Source: Mesotaenium endlicherianum (taxonomy: Eukaryota; Streptophyta; Zygnematophyceae; Zygnematales; Mesotaeniaceae). Taken from it: a DNA stretch of 64,000 nt. The position numbers and the translations under genes were made by a program. This document shows positions 40,690 through 52,643 of the stretch, piece after piece. Under the pieces are notes generated by a model. The model was not told the DNA's origin and did not search any database. It saw nothing but the letters and a program-made list of their open reading frames with translations. The stretch spans positions 216,758 through 280,757 of the forward strand of contig WELA01013799.1 of the NCBI GenBank assembly GCA_009602735.1, written 5' to 3'. Each line of letters starts with the position of its first letter. The stretch's first letter is position 1.

Positions 40690-43600
40690 GGATGTCGCCC
40701 ATAGTTAAGGAAAAATGGAGTTTCCTTAACACTTTCCTGATAAGCATTATAAACTGCGAACTCTGCAACTGAAAGGAGGGTGTCCCAATTGTCTTGGCGA
40801 GGATTCACATATTGCCTAAGGAATTGTTGCAGAACGCGATTCAAGCGCTCTGTCTGACCATCGATTTGAGGATGGCAGCTAGTTGACAGCTTCGTGGCAA
40901 AATGCAAGCAAACTTCCTGCCATAAGTGGCTCGTAAATCTGTTGTCACGATCACTTATGATTTCTTTTGGCATGCCATGCAACTTGAACACATGATCCAC
41001 GAAGAGACGCGCGGTCTCAACTGCATCAAGTGATGGTTTAGTGGCCACAAAGTGCACCATCTTAGTGAAACGATGCACGATCGTTAACGCCCCATTGTGT
41101 CCTCTATCGGTGGTAGGCAATTCCACGACAAAGTCGAGGCTTATGCTTTCCCAAGGAGCACATGCAAGTTCCAATGGTTGCAACTTCCCAGCTGGCAACG
41201 TATGGCTCGGCTTATTCCTCTGACATGTTGCGCAGTTGACGATGTACTCGGCAACATCAACTTTGAGGGACGGCCAAATGTACCCTCGGCGCAAAGCGTG
41301 TGTGGTTTTGGTAATTCCATGGTGACCAGAGTAAGGAGATTCATGCGCTTCTCGTAGTAGCTCATGTCTTACTTGGCCTTCTGGGACAGCAATGCGCCCA
41401 TTGTGCCACCAAAAACCGTCCTCAAACGTATAGTCTGAGTGTTCTTTCCTTTTATCCATACTGTCCATCGTTACGGCTACACCGTTCAAGCCAGTACCTT
41501 AGAGATCTAGGAAAAATGGATCTTTGAGATAGCCCTTGTGAAATAGGTGATGCAGGTCAAGTAATTCCGAGGTATGCGTGCTATCCAAATTGGGTTGGCC
41601 CGCCTCACCAGGCCGAGGAATGCCAGTCTTCTCGGGGGGTACATAAGAATCAAGGGTGGCCGCCCTCGAAGCCTGACCATTTTGTTCTTGCAAATTAGCA
41701 ACAGTCCCCGACATCGAGTGGTGATGGGGAATTCGACTTAGAGGGTCCGCAACATTATTGCGATTAGGGCGATACGCCCAGTTAAATCTTGGAATCGTTG
41801 CAGGAACTCAGACCATCTCATCTGGCGCCTCGATAGCGTTGGCTGAATTTGAAAGAAGGTATTTGGGCAGTGGTCCGTAACCACTGTCAAACCCTTGCAG
41901 CCTTCCAAATAACATCGCCAAATTCAAAGCGTATATCACTGCCCAGAGCTCCTGCTCTGTCGTTTAGTAGTTTTGTTCGGCAGGTGTCAGCTTTCGACTC
42001 TCGAAACAAATAGGCCGGCCTGCCTGCAGCAGGACAACCCCTATTTTAACACCAGACGCATCGGCGACTACCTCGTAAGGCAAGTCGGGATCGGCTATTA
42101 AAAGAAGTGGCGCATTAGTGAGTGCATACTTAATGCGCTCAAACGCATGTTGCGTATTCTCATCCCAAATGAACGGCTTATCTTTCCTCGTCGGAGCAGT
42201 GAGTGGCGCGGCCATCACTGAATAACCTTGCATAAACTTACAAAAGTAGTTAGCAAACCCAAGGAATGGACGTACAGTATGTACATCTTTTGGGACAGGC
42301 CAGTCAGCGATGCACGCTATCTTGGCTGGGTCAGAGCGCACCCCTTTCGAACCCACTATATGTCCGAGGTACAAAAGTTCATCCTTTAGGAAGGAACATT
42401 TCTTGAGCTTAGCGTACAACTGTTGCTCACGAAGGATTTGCAACACCAACCCGAGGTGCTTGTAATGCTCGTCCCTGTTCTTCGAATAGCCAAGGATATC
42501 GTCGAGGTAAACCTGGACGAATTTCCCCAAGTAAGGTCTAAACAAATCGTTCATCGTACTTTGGAATGTCGCTGGTGCATTGGTAAGTCCAAAACTTAGG
42601 ACGCTGTTTTGGGGACATCCTCTGGTGTGATTCGAATTTGATGATAGCCTTGGGCTAAATCAAGCGAGGAGAACACGCATGCCCCCTGCAACGAATCAAA
42701 CAAATCATCAATGCGAGGCAACAAATAGCGATTATTGACTGTTATGTTGTTCAGCGCACGATAATCAATGCCCATTCTAAGCGTTCTATCTTTCTTTTGA
42801 ACAAACAGGATGGGGGCCCCAAATGGAGAAGAGCTCGGCTCAATCCATCCTTTCCCAAGCAAGTCGGTAATTTGGTCCTTCATTTCATTCATCTCCAACG
42901 GGCTTAGGCGATAAATTGATTGCCAAGTCGGTTTAGAATCGGGAATGAGAGGGATTGTATGTCCAACACCCCTATCAGGCGAAAGCCCGCTTGGTATTTC
43001 ACTTGAAGACACTGACTTGTACTTTTGCAAAAGAGCAGAAAGTTCAGCTGTGAGTGTTTCCTCACGACCAGGAACGTCTAACATCGGCTCTTCTGTAAAG
43101 AGCGTAGTGGAAGTTGCTGGGGAATCGGGTCTCAGTATTCCCTAGAAAACATTTTGACCGTGCTTTGCTAAACGTCGAGCTTGCTTTATGGACAATAGAA
43201 GAGTCTTCAAAGGACTTTCCAAGGCCATATCGGACTTAAGAGATTGAAGAGGAATCTTCCTGGTCCCCTTGCGTACAATGCATGTCTTTTGACTGAAGTC
43301 AAGCAATGCACTTGTTTGCGTAAGCCAACTGTTACCCAAAATTGCATCAATGCCAGCGGGCAATTTAGTAACGTAAAATTGTTCGTGGCCGACGTATGAT
43401 TGCACTTTTAGCTGTAACTTAATTGTTCCAAAAATACAAGCTAACGAGCCATCGCCAAGGCGAAGGGTCTCGTCCTTGAGTATTGGAAGCAACTTGATTC
43501 CTTGTGCAAAACGTGCACTAATGAAGCTCACTGATGCGCCTGAATCAATGAGTGTAAAGCATGATTTGCCTGAAACTTTCATTTCAAATGTCATACTTAA

Positions 43601-43816
43601 CCCCAAAGAAGCATTATGCATCACTAGCAATGTCCTTGCCTTGAGAGGAACGCGGGCAATATGGAGGTCCTTTACCAAAATCCCATTTTGCAGTGCCGAT
43701 CGCGCTTGAAACTGAGTAATTAGGTCAGAGTACAAGCGTTTTCGCGTCAATGCAGCAATATAAATTGGTGCAAGACACTTGTACATTTCCGTACTTGAGA
43801 CAAGTGTGCGTAACAC
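40635..43816 (-). CDS. Element D pol region: protease, RT, RNase H, integrase, broken
   Basis: From right to left: aspartic protease ([20 protein letters not shown]), reverse transcriptase ([54 protein letters not shown]) and RNase H ([15 protein letters not shown]). An integrase with zinc motif (CATCQRNK) and core ([38 protein letters not shown]) follows. Sequence divergence from families 1 and 2 is large. Several breaks are present. Confidence 0.8.
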
Positions 43817-44059
43817 TGTACAATGTTAGGAGCATGCGGCTGGAAGTGCAAGAACATGCAAGCATGGATACATGCGAGTTCCGTAAACTCGTCAAAGCTC
43901 AACACTTGCATACTAATATATTCCGAACGGAATATATCAATATCAGGTATGCCAGAGAGAACAAGAATCTTGGGTGTATGCAAACATACACCTAGAAGTT
44001 TGTGCTCACTAAGTAGTGTTGTCAATAGCTCAGAAGGAGGCGCAATGACTGGCTCTTGA

Positions 44060-44157
44060 GCTACGTCGTCGGGACTATAGCGCAAATCCTTTCTTGAAAG
44101 ACACGTTTTGAAGGTATGTCCTTTTTTTCCACATGAAGAACACATACCTGGCGCCAC
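44060..44157 (-). CDS. Element D gag zinc knuckle
   Basis: The minus strand reads MCSSCGKKGHTFKTCLSRKD, a CCHC knuckle (C-x2-C-x4-H-x4-C), just upstream of the protease part as expected for the end of gag. Confidence 0.6.
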
Positions 44158-44333
44158 AATGTGGGGACGAGTCTCGGTGTCATCAATCTTGCGAGCTTTA
44201 GGGCAGGTCCTGGTGAATTGGCAATGTGTCCGCTTTTGGAAGGGTTATGAAGTTTTGGACCTCCCTTACGACATGTATGAAAACCGGTATGAGGAGGACG
44301 TATAGTGCGAACACGTTGACGACGAGGCTGTAT

Positions 44334-45647
44334 GAAATGAATCTTGCTTATTGAAGATTAATATATTTCATTTAAATATAAAAGATCAGAGATAGGTGGA
44401 AGCGTGTGAAATCAGGGAGCGATCTTCGCCCTTATAATGACTTCCGTTTACTCATCTATAGCCCTTGACTCACTTATTGTAGTGTGCCATAGTTGCACAC
44501 GAATACAAGGCACAAGAAAGAGGCGAGCTTGAGGACTAGAGCTTCTCCTTTAGAAACTCCTGACCTCTTGCCTACCAGGCATACAAGCATGTGTGAGCAC
44601 ATACACAACATCAGGGGACTGAATAGCAAAGGCGCTCTCATTCAGATGACCATAAAGTAGCTCAAACACATCCCACTGACTTAGGTGCAAAAACCATGGA
44701 ATCTGTCCGCTGTGTGACCCTGAAATGTCAGAGGGCATAACTCTGTCAATACTACTCCAAATTGAGCAAACTTAACGACAACGGATGCATCTTGACAAGA
44801 CCTTTTCGAAAAGTCCTAGTTCGTCCCATTTGGAGCGCAGACGAAGCAGCCATGTCAATTTCCGTGAAGGCTGGTCATTAGAACGAACCCAAAAGTGCAC
44901 ACATGACTTGCAAGTAGAAATCCGACTGTAAAGCCTACTGTCCAGAATGCGGGACCACGAGATCCCAGCCTGCTATGTACCTAGTGACCACCTGGTTGAC
45001 CACGGCGCAAGGTGCGCCGTTTCGTGGGAAACCCGTTAAGTTGGGACCCACGGATTTAGGTATAACGACCATATTAATTGGTCGGTTGACTGAAGTCCTC
45101 AGTGTTCAGTTGACTGACGACGGCTCCGCCTACCCAGGAGTTAACCACACTGGTAGGACATCGGTTTACCGAATCTCAGTCGACCTCCCGACTTTCAGTA
45201 TACTTCGGTCACATGTGCCAATCTACAAATAACAATCTAAATGAATATGTCTATCCTCAGCGTACTGAAGCTAAGTATATTGACAAATATCAAACGAGCT
45301 TACTATATGTCAACCTACTGATATCATATCCTGTATATAACTGATATACAAATCTCAGCAAACTATACTATGATACAAAAGTCATCCTGCTGACCTTTTC
45401 AACAAAGTCAGCAAACTACGCTATGATACGAAAGTCATCCTGCTGACCTTTTCAACAAAGTCAGCAAACTACGCTATGATACGAAAGTCATCCTGCTGAC
45501 CTTTTTGACAAAGTGAGTAAACTGGCATTACATCGACATACATTCATTTAGATGAACTCGCACATGTGAGTATATAGACATAACACTTATTTAGTGTCAT
45601 ATTTATATATGCAATTAATTAAATAAATAATGAACTGATTCATTACA
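44334..45647 (-). mobile_element. Solo LTR, divergent relative of family 1, 1314 bp
   Basis: The minus strand starts TGTAATGAATCAG and ends ATTCATTTCA like family 1, but it is nearly twice as long and diverged. CTGTA flanks both sides (44329-44333 and 45648-45652), a perfect target duplication. It shares the central block GGAGTTAACCAC...CTGGTAGGAC with family-1 LTRs. It sits in the gag region of element D. Confidence 0.85.
45368..45526. repeat. Three 53-bp tandem repeats in the solo LTR
   Basis: Units begin CTATGATAC at 45368, 45421 and 45474 and contain AAAGTCATCCTGCTGACC and AAAGTCAGCAAACTACG. They lie in the U3 half, where such repeats often act as enhancers. Confidence 0.85.
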
Positions 45648-45652
45648 CTGTA

Positions 45653-45985
45653 CGGCTAGCTCCTTTTGTTGTCTTGTCTCGCGAGCTACAGTAGACTTTG
45701 GGCAACCTTAAAATCCTTCAAGCGGGGAGGGTTTGTGGGTAGGCGTCGATGCCGAGGCCTGCCCAGGGGTGGCAAGTGGGAGGGGCGGAAGAGTAACGTC
45801 GCCAGCGGTCCTAGATGTGCTAGCAACCCCCTGGACAGCCTGCAAGTATGAACGAATCGCGGTGTCAATAACCATCTTGGAAACAAAACGACTGTGCGCA
45901 ATGTCGTGCGATAGGAGGTCGGGTGCGTATCATCGACACAAGCATTGCATAATATGCAAGCAGGCTTTGCTGCAATGACGTCTAT
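45653..45985 (-). CDS. Element D gag region, N-terminal side
   Basis: The minus strand reads MVIDTAIRSYLQAVQGVAST then SRTAGDVTLPPLPLATPGQA, hydrophilic and Pro/Ala-rich, of gag type. It is a partial and broken region next to the solo LTR. Confidence 0.45.
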
Positions 45986-47060
45986 AATACAGGTGGCTTA
46001 ATAGCCAAACGACAGTCAAGAGTCAAATGTTTTAATTAAGGAGTGTGTACTCTCTAGAGTGAGCACCTCAAGACTGTAATCTGGTAGGAAAACAACTAAT
46101 GAAGTCTGGCCCAAAAGATCACTGGAAGCACATCATGAATCTCAAGAGTAGTCCTATGGCAGAGGGTATAAGTTGTGACTTTGCTCACTACTTGTGAAGT
46201 TCTTCTAGTGACTGGAAGCCAGCAAGGCGTGCTCTTCACAAGAGAGAGACTAAGTGGTCCTGAAAACACAAGAGATAAAAGTGTAAGCTTTACTGATAAT
46301 CTCTGTGACTTAAACTGGCATAATGGGACTTCTAAAAAGATGTTCCTCTAGGGACATCTCTAGTACTAATACTCCTGAGAACCCTGCGTCGTATGCGGCG
46401 GATCCAATGCATGTAATCACTCTAGGATGCTCTCCTATGTCCACTAATGTGTACAAGGCATGTATTAGCACTCCTAAAGGCTAAGCATAACTCAAACCAA
46501 TCAAAGCACAGCACGTAATATATGCTAAGTGTCTCTCATTGGTGGAGCTTACCTTGGGTAGTTCTACCTAGATAGCGCCTCAAAATTGAATCTAGATCTT
46601 GAGGAAGCTTCCTCTAGGGGTAGGTGATGCAGTCACCAAGTTATAGCCTCAATGATGCACTTATACTATGGAAATGCAAGACTTATGTAGTCTAAAGGGC
46701 TTGCGGATTTGTGCGCAAAAGCTAGGGGTCCTTGGGGTCACGAATAGTCAACATTGTCACCTTTGGGTGCATTGAGTCACAAGTTGGCCATTTGGTGTGA
46801 TTCCGCTAGGTGCCGAAAGGAGTGCGGACTAAATCGCGTCTATCTCGCTTGATAATTAACCAAATGACGCGAAACCGGTGCCATTCGGAAGATGCTTCAA
46901 CGCGCTACACTTTGGTGACTTGGAAATCTAGAGAAGGTCAACATATGGATGCGTAAAGACAATGCAAAGTTGGTCTTCCTAGGTTGATGGTTCACACACG
47001 TAGAGCTTGATTTTGTACGTCAACCTCGACTTAATAATTCATGATAGCAATGAACGTGGC
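45986..47060. other. About 1.1 kb without a supported gene
   Basis: No ORF with coding character. The stretch lies between two gag-like parts of element D and may be a further insertion, but I could not find matching termini or a target duplication. Confidence 0.35.
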
Positions 47061-47176
47061 GCAAAAAGGTTCAACGGAATAAATTCCGACAGCGCCTAGT
47101 TGGCCTGAGGGATTGTTGAGATTGTTGTTGTGGCCAGCGGCAAGAGCGGCAGCAACGCAGTTGCACCAACAACCGC

Positions 47177-47230
47177 TGCGTTGGCGTTGGCGTTGACGTT
47201 GGCGTTGGCGTTGGGGCTGCGTTGGCGTTG
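47177..47230 (-). repeat. GCGTTG hexamer repeat in the element D gag region
   Basis: GCGTTG units repeat about eight times, with one GGGCTG and one GACGTT variant. On the minus strand they code Asn-Ala or Thr-Pro strings depending on frame. Confidence 0.75.
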
Positions 47231-47409
47231 GAAACCATCGGAAACGTCGGAAAATGGAGAAAATATATGTCGGAAAATGCTACCATAAGCGACCGTTGGG
47301 TCAGGGCAGGAGTGGGATTGGTGACCTTCCCAATACAAAAAATTGCCCCAAAATGTATTGTCCCAAAATATATTTTCCAACCACTAAATTTTTTTTTCCT
47401 TGGAGAAAC

Positions 47410-47555
47410 CGAGATCGGCTCCAATACCAATGTAATATTTCTGCTTTTCGAGAAGATCTTTCCTCGGTATTCAAGGAGTATTTAAATGAAGTGGAAAGAA
47501 AATCTATATACTTGTTGCGGATTGACAAATCCTCAAGAAAGCAAGAATGAAAACT
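47410..47555 (-). repeat. 5' LTR-like end and primer site of element D
   Basis: 47431-47555 matches 23319-23453. Immediately inside on the minus strand is TTGGTATTGGAGCC (about 47415-47430), a variant of the initiator-Met primer site, which fixes the orientation of D. Confidence 0.6.
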
Positions 47556-48354
47556 AACGTAGAATGTGTGCTTGTGAGAGTTGCACTCACAATGACTCTG
47601 CAAGTATTTGTACCTGCACGACGTGAGGCACTGGATTGCTTCGAGTCACCACCTAGGGCACTGGTTCATGTCAACAAAAACAGGCAAAGGGGTATGACCC
47701 ATTTTGGCTGAATGCTCGAAACGCGCCGTTTGGCCGGTTGGAAACTTTTTGACGGTTTCCGAAAAACCGTTTCGCGCCAAATGGGCGTTTTCGCGTTTTC
47801 GCAACTTCCCAAAAAGTCGCAACTATTCGCGGAGTTGCGTACATATGCTTTTTGTCATGAACCAATTATTAAAACTACTTCGCTAATCGGTTAGGTGTGA
47901 ACGTTTCAAACGACAAGTCGGGGGTTCGAATCCGCTCAGATGCAAAGTCGCTTTGCGTATTATGTGACGTTTGCTTTTACGACTGTTTGTTCGTATTAAT
48001 GACTGGTCGTAAGTCCGAAATCAGTGACTGTGCATTATCCAAAATAATGACAAGCAAATAACTTAATCAAACAATGATTAATGAAGTTATCATCTCATTA
48101 ATCAATCGAAGTAACTTAATGAACAATTATGTCGTACTTTTGCGAAGTAGTCGAATTACGTTATGACGCTTTTTGCAATAGTATCTCGGTCGTTTCGCCA
48201 ATCGACTGGGAATAAATCGGCACACGCGTGTCGCGAATAATTCAATGTGATGAAATCATTTATCAAATAATGTATGATTAATAGTAAAACTTATTTTAGG
48301 TGATCGGGAAAATGTCCCAAATACGCCTAGAAAGCTCAGATCGCTACATAGCTG
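47556..48354. other. Intergenic stretch with a tRNA-like A/B box pair
   Basis: No ORF. At 47883-47896 (CTAATCGGTTAGGT) and 47923-47933 (GGTTCGAATCC) lie good matches to the A and B boxes of RNA polymerase III promoters, about 26 bases apart. The sequence does not fold into a proper cloverleaf, so it is more like a tRNA relic or the head of a SINE than a working tRNA gene. Confidence 0.35.
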
Positions 48355-48381
48355 CTGTGTTGGAGCAGAGGTACAGTTAAC

Positions 48382-51300
48382 GTGAGAGAGGCCAGTGATG
48401 GGCAGACTAACTTGGCACCCACCAGTGCTTCTCCTCTTGTCCTGAATGGATGGCAAATGAAGGAAAAAGGAAAGATTCCAGGAGGATGCAAGTTGGTGAA
48501 TGCAATGGAGTTTGTCGAAAGATGGAACCAAAAGGAGGATGTAATGTTATGTCCACTACTGACAAAGGTACCTATTCAACTTAAAGAAATGATTGAAAAA
48601 AAGGTGAGCCCTCCGAAGGACCCTACTGCTGCAAAAATTGTTGCTCAATATGCTGATGTTTTTAATATGCCTCCAGGCCTCCCACCTAAGAGGGAGGTGG
48701 ATCACAAGATTAAACTTGTGCCTGACAGTCAGCCTCCGTGGCAACGTACTTATGGATTGTTTTTTCTAGAGAGTGAGGAATCAAAAACACAGATTAAGGA
48801 ACTAGAGGAGTATGGGTATATTTCTCCTAGAAAATCACCTTATAACACATCTATTGTGTTTGACAAGGAAAAGGATGGCAATATGCAAATGTGTGTGGAT
48901 TATAGAGCACTTAACAGAATTATTGTCAAGAACAGTATGCCTTACCTCGTATCAAGGACTTGCTTGACACACTGTCTGGAGCTAAAGTATTCAGCAAAAT
49001 TGATCTCAAGAGTGGTTATCACCAAATCAGAATTGATGAGGGGGATGAACACAAGACTGCCTTTCGCACACGATATGGACACTATGAGTTAAATGTGATG
49101 CCATTCGGCTTGACTAATGCTCCTGCCACCTTCATGGGTGCTATGAATGACAACTTCAGGCCTTATCTGGATAAGTTTGTGCAAGTCTTTGTAACTGATG
49201 TTTTGATCTTCGCGAAGAATAAAGTTGAGCATGCTGAATACTGAAAGGTAGTCATGGAAAATCTAAAAAACAATCAGCTTTATGCTAAAATTAGCAATTG
49301 TGATTACTTTAAGACGAGTAATGAAAAAACTGGGACACGTTGCCAGTAAGGAAGGCATCAGTGTGAATCCCAAGAAAGTCCAGACCATAAGGGACTAGCC
49401 TGCACCTCAATCTGTCTCAGAAGTTATATCATTTTTTGGATTGGCTAACTACGACAGGAGATTCATTGAGAATTACTCTACTAAGGCCAGTTAACTGACT
49501 GACCTTACTAAAAAGGACATAGCGTATGTGTGGGAGGAAGAGCAGCAAGCTGCCTTCCAGACCCTTAAAGATGCTTTGTGCTCTGCCTTGTTCTCGCTGT
49601 ATATGACCCCAGCAAACCTGTGCAGGTGGTTACTGATGCCTCTGACTTCGCTATGGGTGCTATTTTGTTGCAGCCTGCTTACAAAATTACAAAGGATGGT
49701 AAGATAAAGCAGGACTGGCACCCTGTCTTGTATGAGTCAAAGAAGTTCAATTCAACTGAGATTAATTATTATGTGTATGATAAAGAGTTGTTAGCTACTA
49801 TACAAGTTCTCAAACAATGGAGAGCATATTTACATGGCAAAGCTTTTAAAGTGATTACAGATCATCTAGCTTTAACCCATTTTCAGAAGAAGCCCAAGCT
49901 GCTGAGGAGGGAGAATTGCTGGAGTTAGATGCTGGAGCAGTTCCAGGTCCAGATAGACTACAAACCACAAAAGTTGAATCCTGCTGATGCTCTCTTTAGA
50001 AGACCTGTCTAGCAAAAACATAACTTTGATCAAAATGCTGTTGATAAGGTCCTTCGTGCACTCACTTCAGTAAAGGTGAAAAAGTCCTTCCTTGAACAAC
50101 TTAGGAAAGCCTACCTTTCTAACCCAACATTTCAGCCCAGCCAAACTGATGGGGTATGTCCTGCTAATGCACTCGGTTATAGGCTTAAGGGGGGGGTCTG
50201 GGTATAAGAAACCCCGTCAGGACGGCTGAAGCTGGTTATTCCTAATAACTTGGAATTAAGGTCTCTTCTCCTGAGTCAAGCTCATGACACCCTATTGGGT
50301 GGGCATTTGGGGCAGGCCAAAACTCTTGGCAAACTGGCAAAACACTATCACTGGGAAGGGTGGCCTCGAGAGATCTTAAAATACGTTAAGTCCTGTGATC
50401 AGTGTCAGAAGTATAAGTCTAGACACAAACCACCTAAAGGGCTATTACAACCACTACCTATCCCAGCTAGAAGGTGGGAAACAATGTCAATGGACTGGGT
50501 GGTAACACTACCAAGAATTGCCAATGGGCATGATTCCATATTGGTAGTGGTGGATACATTGACAAAAATGGTTTTTTAAAATCCCCACAACTGTCAAGGT
50601 GACTGCACTCGAAACTGCGAGACAGTTCTACAACCATGTAGCATGCCAACATGGGCTACCCTCTAGCATTATTTCAGACTGAGACTCAAATTTACCTCTA
50701 AGTTCTAACGAGCTTTAGTGGGATTGATGGGAGTCAAACAGCTATTTAGCACAGCAAACCACCCTCAAACTGATGGGCAAACTGAAAGAACTAATCGGGT
50801 TCTACAGGAGGTGCTAAGAGCCTATATTAATTAAAAACAAGATAATTGGGATGACTTCTTCCCTCAATTTCAGTTTACAGTCAACAGTGTTGTGCACGCG
50901 TCAACAGGGAAGACTCCCTTTGAACTCAACCCTGGGTAGAGTCCTCAAGTCTCCTTCAGATGTGCTAGAGGAGTCTCTTACACATCCTGAGGGGATTGAC
51001 AATCCGATCTTCCTTCAGTTGACTCAAGAGTTTGCTGACACTCTGTCAAAAGTCCAACAGAATTTGTTTAAAGCACAGGATAACCAACAAAAAAATATGC
51101 TAATCAATATCATCGGCGGGAGTTGACTTTTTCTTAGGGTGACCTGGTCAAACTACATTCCCAGCACTTGCACCTTCCTGGTGTGGTCAAGAAAACGCTT
51201 GGTCAAGTTTGGATCAGTCCATATACGGTGGCACGCCTCGTCGGTCAGAACGCTTACAAATTGAACATGTCAGCGGAATACAAGGGTCATCCAATCTGTA

Positions 51301-51530
51301 ATGTCTCCCGCCTGGACCCATACATTAAGGCCCAAGGGTGACACACTGATCACAGGTCAATGACCTGTCCAACCGGGTGTGGTCCCAGCCGTTTGAGATG
51401 GTGAGTGTGAGGAATATGAGGTCCAAACGCTCGCTCGGTCCGTCGATCATCTAAATATGTCATGAAGTACCTAGTTAGACGGAAGGGCTATTACGCATCC
51501 GGCGACACATGGGAATTTAAGTTGGAGGGA
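48382..51530 (+). CDS. Element G pol region, heavily decayed
   Basis: The order of protease flank, reverse transcriptase ([29 protein letters not shown]), RNase H ([20 protein letters not shown]), integrase zinc motif (CDQCQKYK), integrase core and chromodomain is the same as in B and C, at lower similarity. Confidence 0.75.
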
Positions 51531-51837
51531 GCGTGACAGCTTTTCGAGAGCCCGAAGCGGGACTCTACGTAATCAACCACTCACACTCATATGCTCACAA
51601 ATACTCACACATTCAGTCCCTCACATTCCTGTTCTCACAGCAACGTCTCGTGCCAAGCGTACCTCCCCATCTTCCTTGTCACACACGGTACAACATAAGT
51701 TCGTCGTTCAATCCATGGTGGCTGTATGCCTACGTTCTTGCTACTTAAGAAATACTCCAAATGTGACTATGTCTCTCGGGTCAATGGTTCAGGTATTCTA
51801 TTACTACACTAATTGAGTTGTGTTGTGTATGAGCAGG

Positions 51838-52104
51838 ATGACCAAGTAGAAGAACAACCTCAAAAGGAAGAGGAAGGCAGAGGAGGCACAGAAGGCCTAC
51901 GAGCAATTCTGGGAAGACATTGAAGTAACCTCGAACTTGGGAGGGGAGTCAGAGCGTCTACGACAACGGCGGGAGGCCCAAAGAAAGCAAGAAGGGGGGG
52001 AGAGACTCAACAAGCTAAACAAAAAGGCTAAAATATGCTAAGGAGGACAAAAAAGCTGAGGAGGAAAAACTCAAAAAAGCTGAGGAGGACAGAAAGGCTG
52101 AGAT
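51838..52104 (+). CDS. Element G third ORF, proximal part, broken
   Basis: The ATG at 51838 again follows an acceptor-like site (CACTAATTGAG...TGAGCAG|G). The product begins as a Lys/Arg/Glu coiled coil (KRKRKAEEAQKAYEQFWEDI), close to element F's version. Element H begins at 52105. Confidence 0.65.
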
Positions 52105-52606
52105 TGTAGTGATTTGAGTTATCATATATTAGTTTGCATACATTTTAATGTTTTCAAATATATTTGGAGTAGTATTGTGTGGATTTAATTGTGAATAGGT
52201 ACTCTAGTAGCTTGGTTCATGTCCTTTGAACCTTCCAAGGCATTTTCGAAGTTAGAGGAAAGACCTAGAAGAACTCCAAGTGGCAAAAGTCAAATGTGCC
52301 AATTTTAGGTCAAAAGGACATGTGTACATTATTCTAGAAAGAGGTGGCAAGTTTTGGGATATGTTGGGTGCCAACACATCAACATACACCTTCCTAGAAA
52401 TTACTTATGTAGCAAGTATATAAACAAGAGCTAGAACATAGAAAGACATGGGAGATCACTCTTGTACTTGCCAAATTCCAAAAATATATTAACTATCAAG
52501 AAGCCATCTCTCTTTCAAGAAGCTACCACTTGTGTTCAAAGATCCTTGTCTTGAATAGATAAAGTATTCTATTTTACTAAGTAGTTGATCTATCTGTTTC
52601 ACTATA
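52105..52606 (+). repeat. 5' LTR of element H
   Basis: A 502-bp LTR, TGTAGTGATTTG...TTTCACTATA, followed by the primer site TGGTATCGGAGC at 52608-52619. Confidence 0.9.
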
Positions 52607-52643
52607 GTGGTATCGGAGCTAGGCACTTTGGTAGCACAAGAAG

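Larger units (their letters stand above)
23319..47555 (-). mobile_element. Element D: older Ty3/gypsy chromovirus holding nested insertions
   Basis: On the minus strand from right to left: LTR-like end and primer site (47410-47555), gag region (about 45650-47420), zinc knuckle (about 44060-44157), protease, reverse transcriptase, RNase H, integrase (40635-43816), chromodomain region (23487-23894) and an LTR-like end (23319-23453). It is interrupted by element C and by the solo LTR at 44334-45647. It is a third chromovirus lineage, distinct from families 1 and 2, and broken in many places. Confidence 0.75.

Noticed and set aside
45368-45526. Regular 53-bp repeats that could recall a CRISPR array
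   Set aside because: Only three contiguous units with no spacers, inside an LTR of a eukaryotic retroelement; an ordinary tandem repeat.
45986-47060. Another solo LTR inside element D
   Set aside because: The sequence is unlike gag, but no TG...CA ends with matching flanks could be found, so only a no-gene stretch is recorded.
47850-47945. Working tRNA gene
   Set aside because: A and B boxes are present, but the anticodon stem and T stem do not pair well and no acceptor stem could be drawn.
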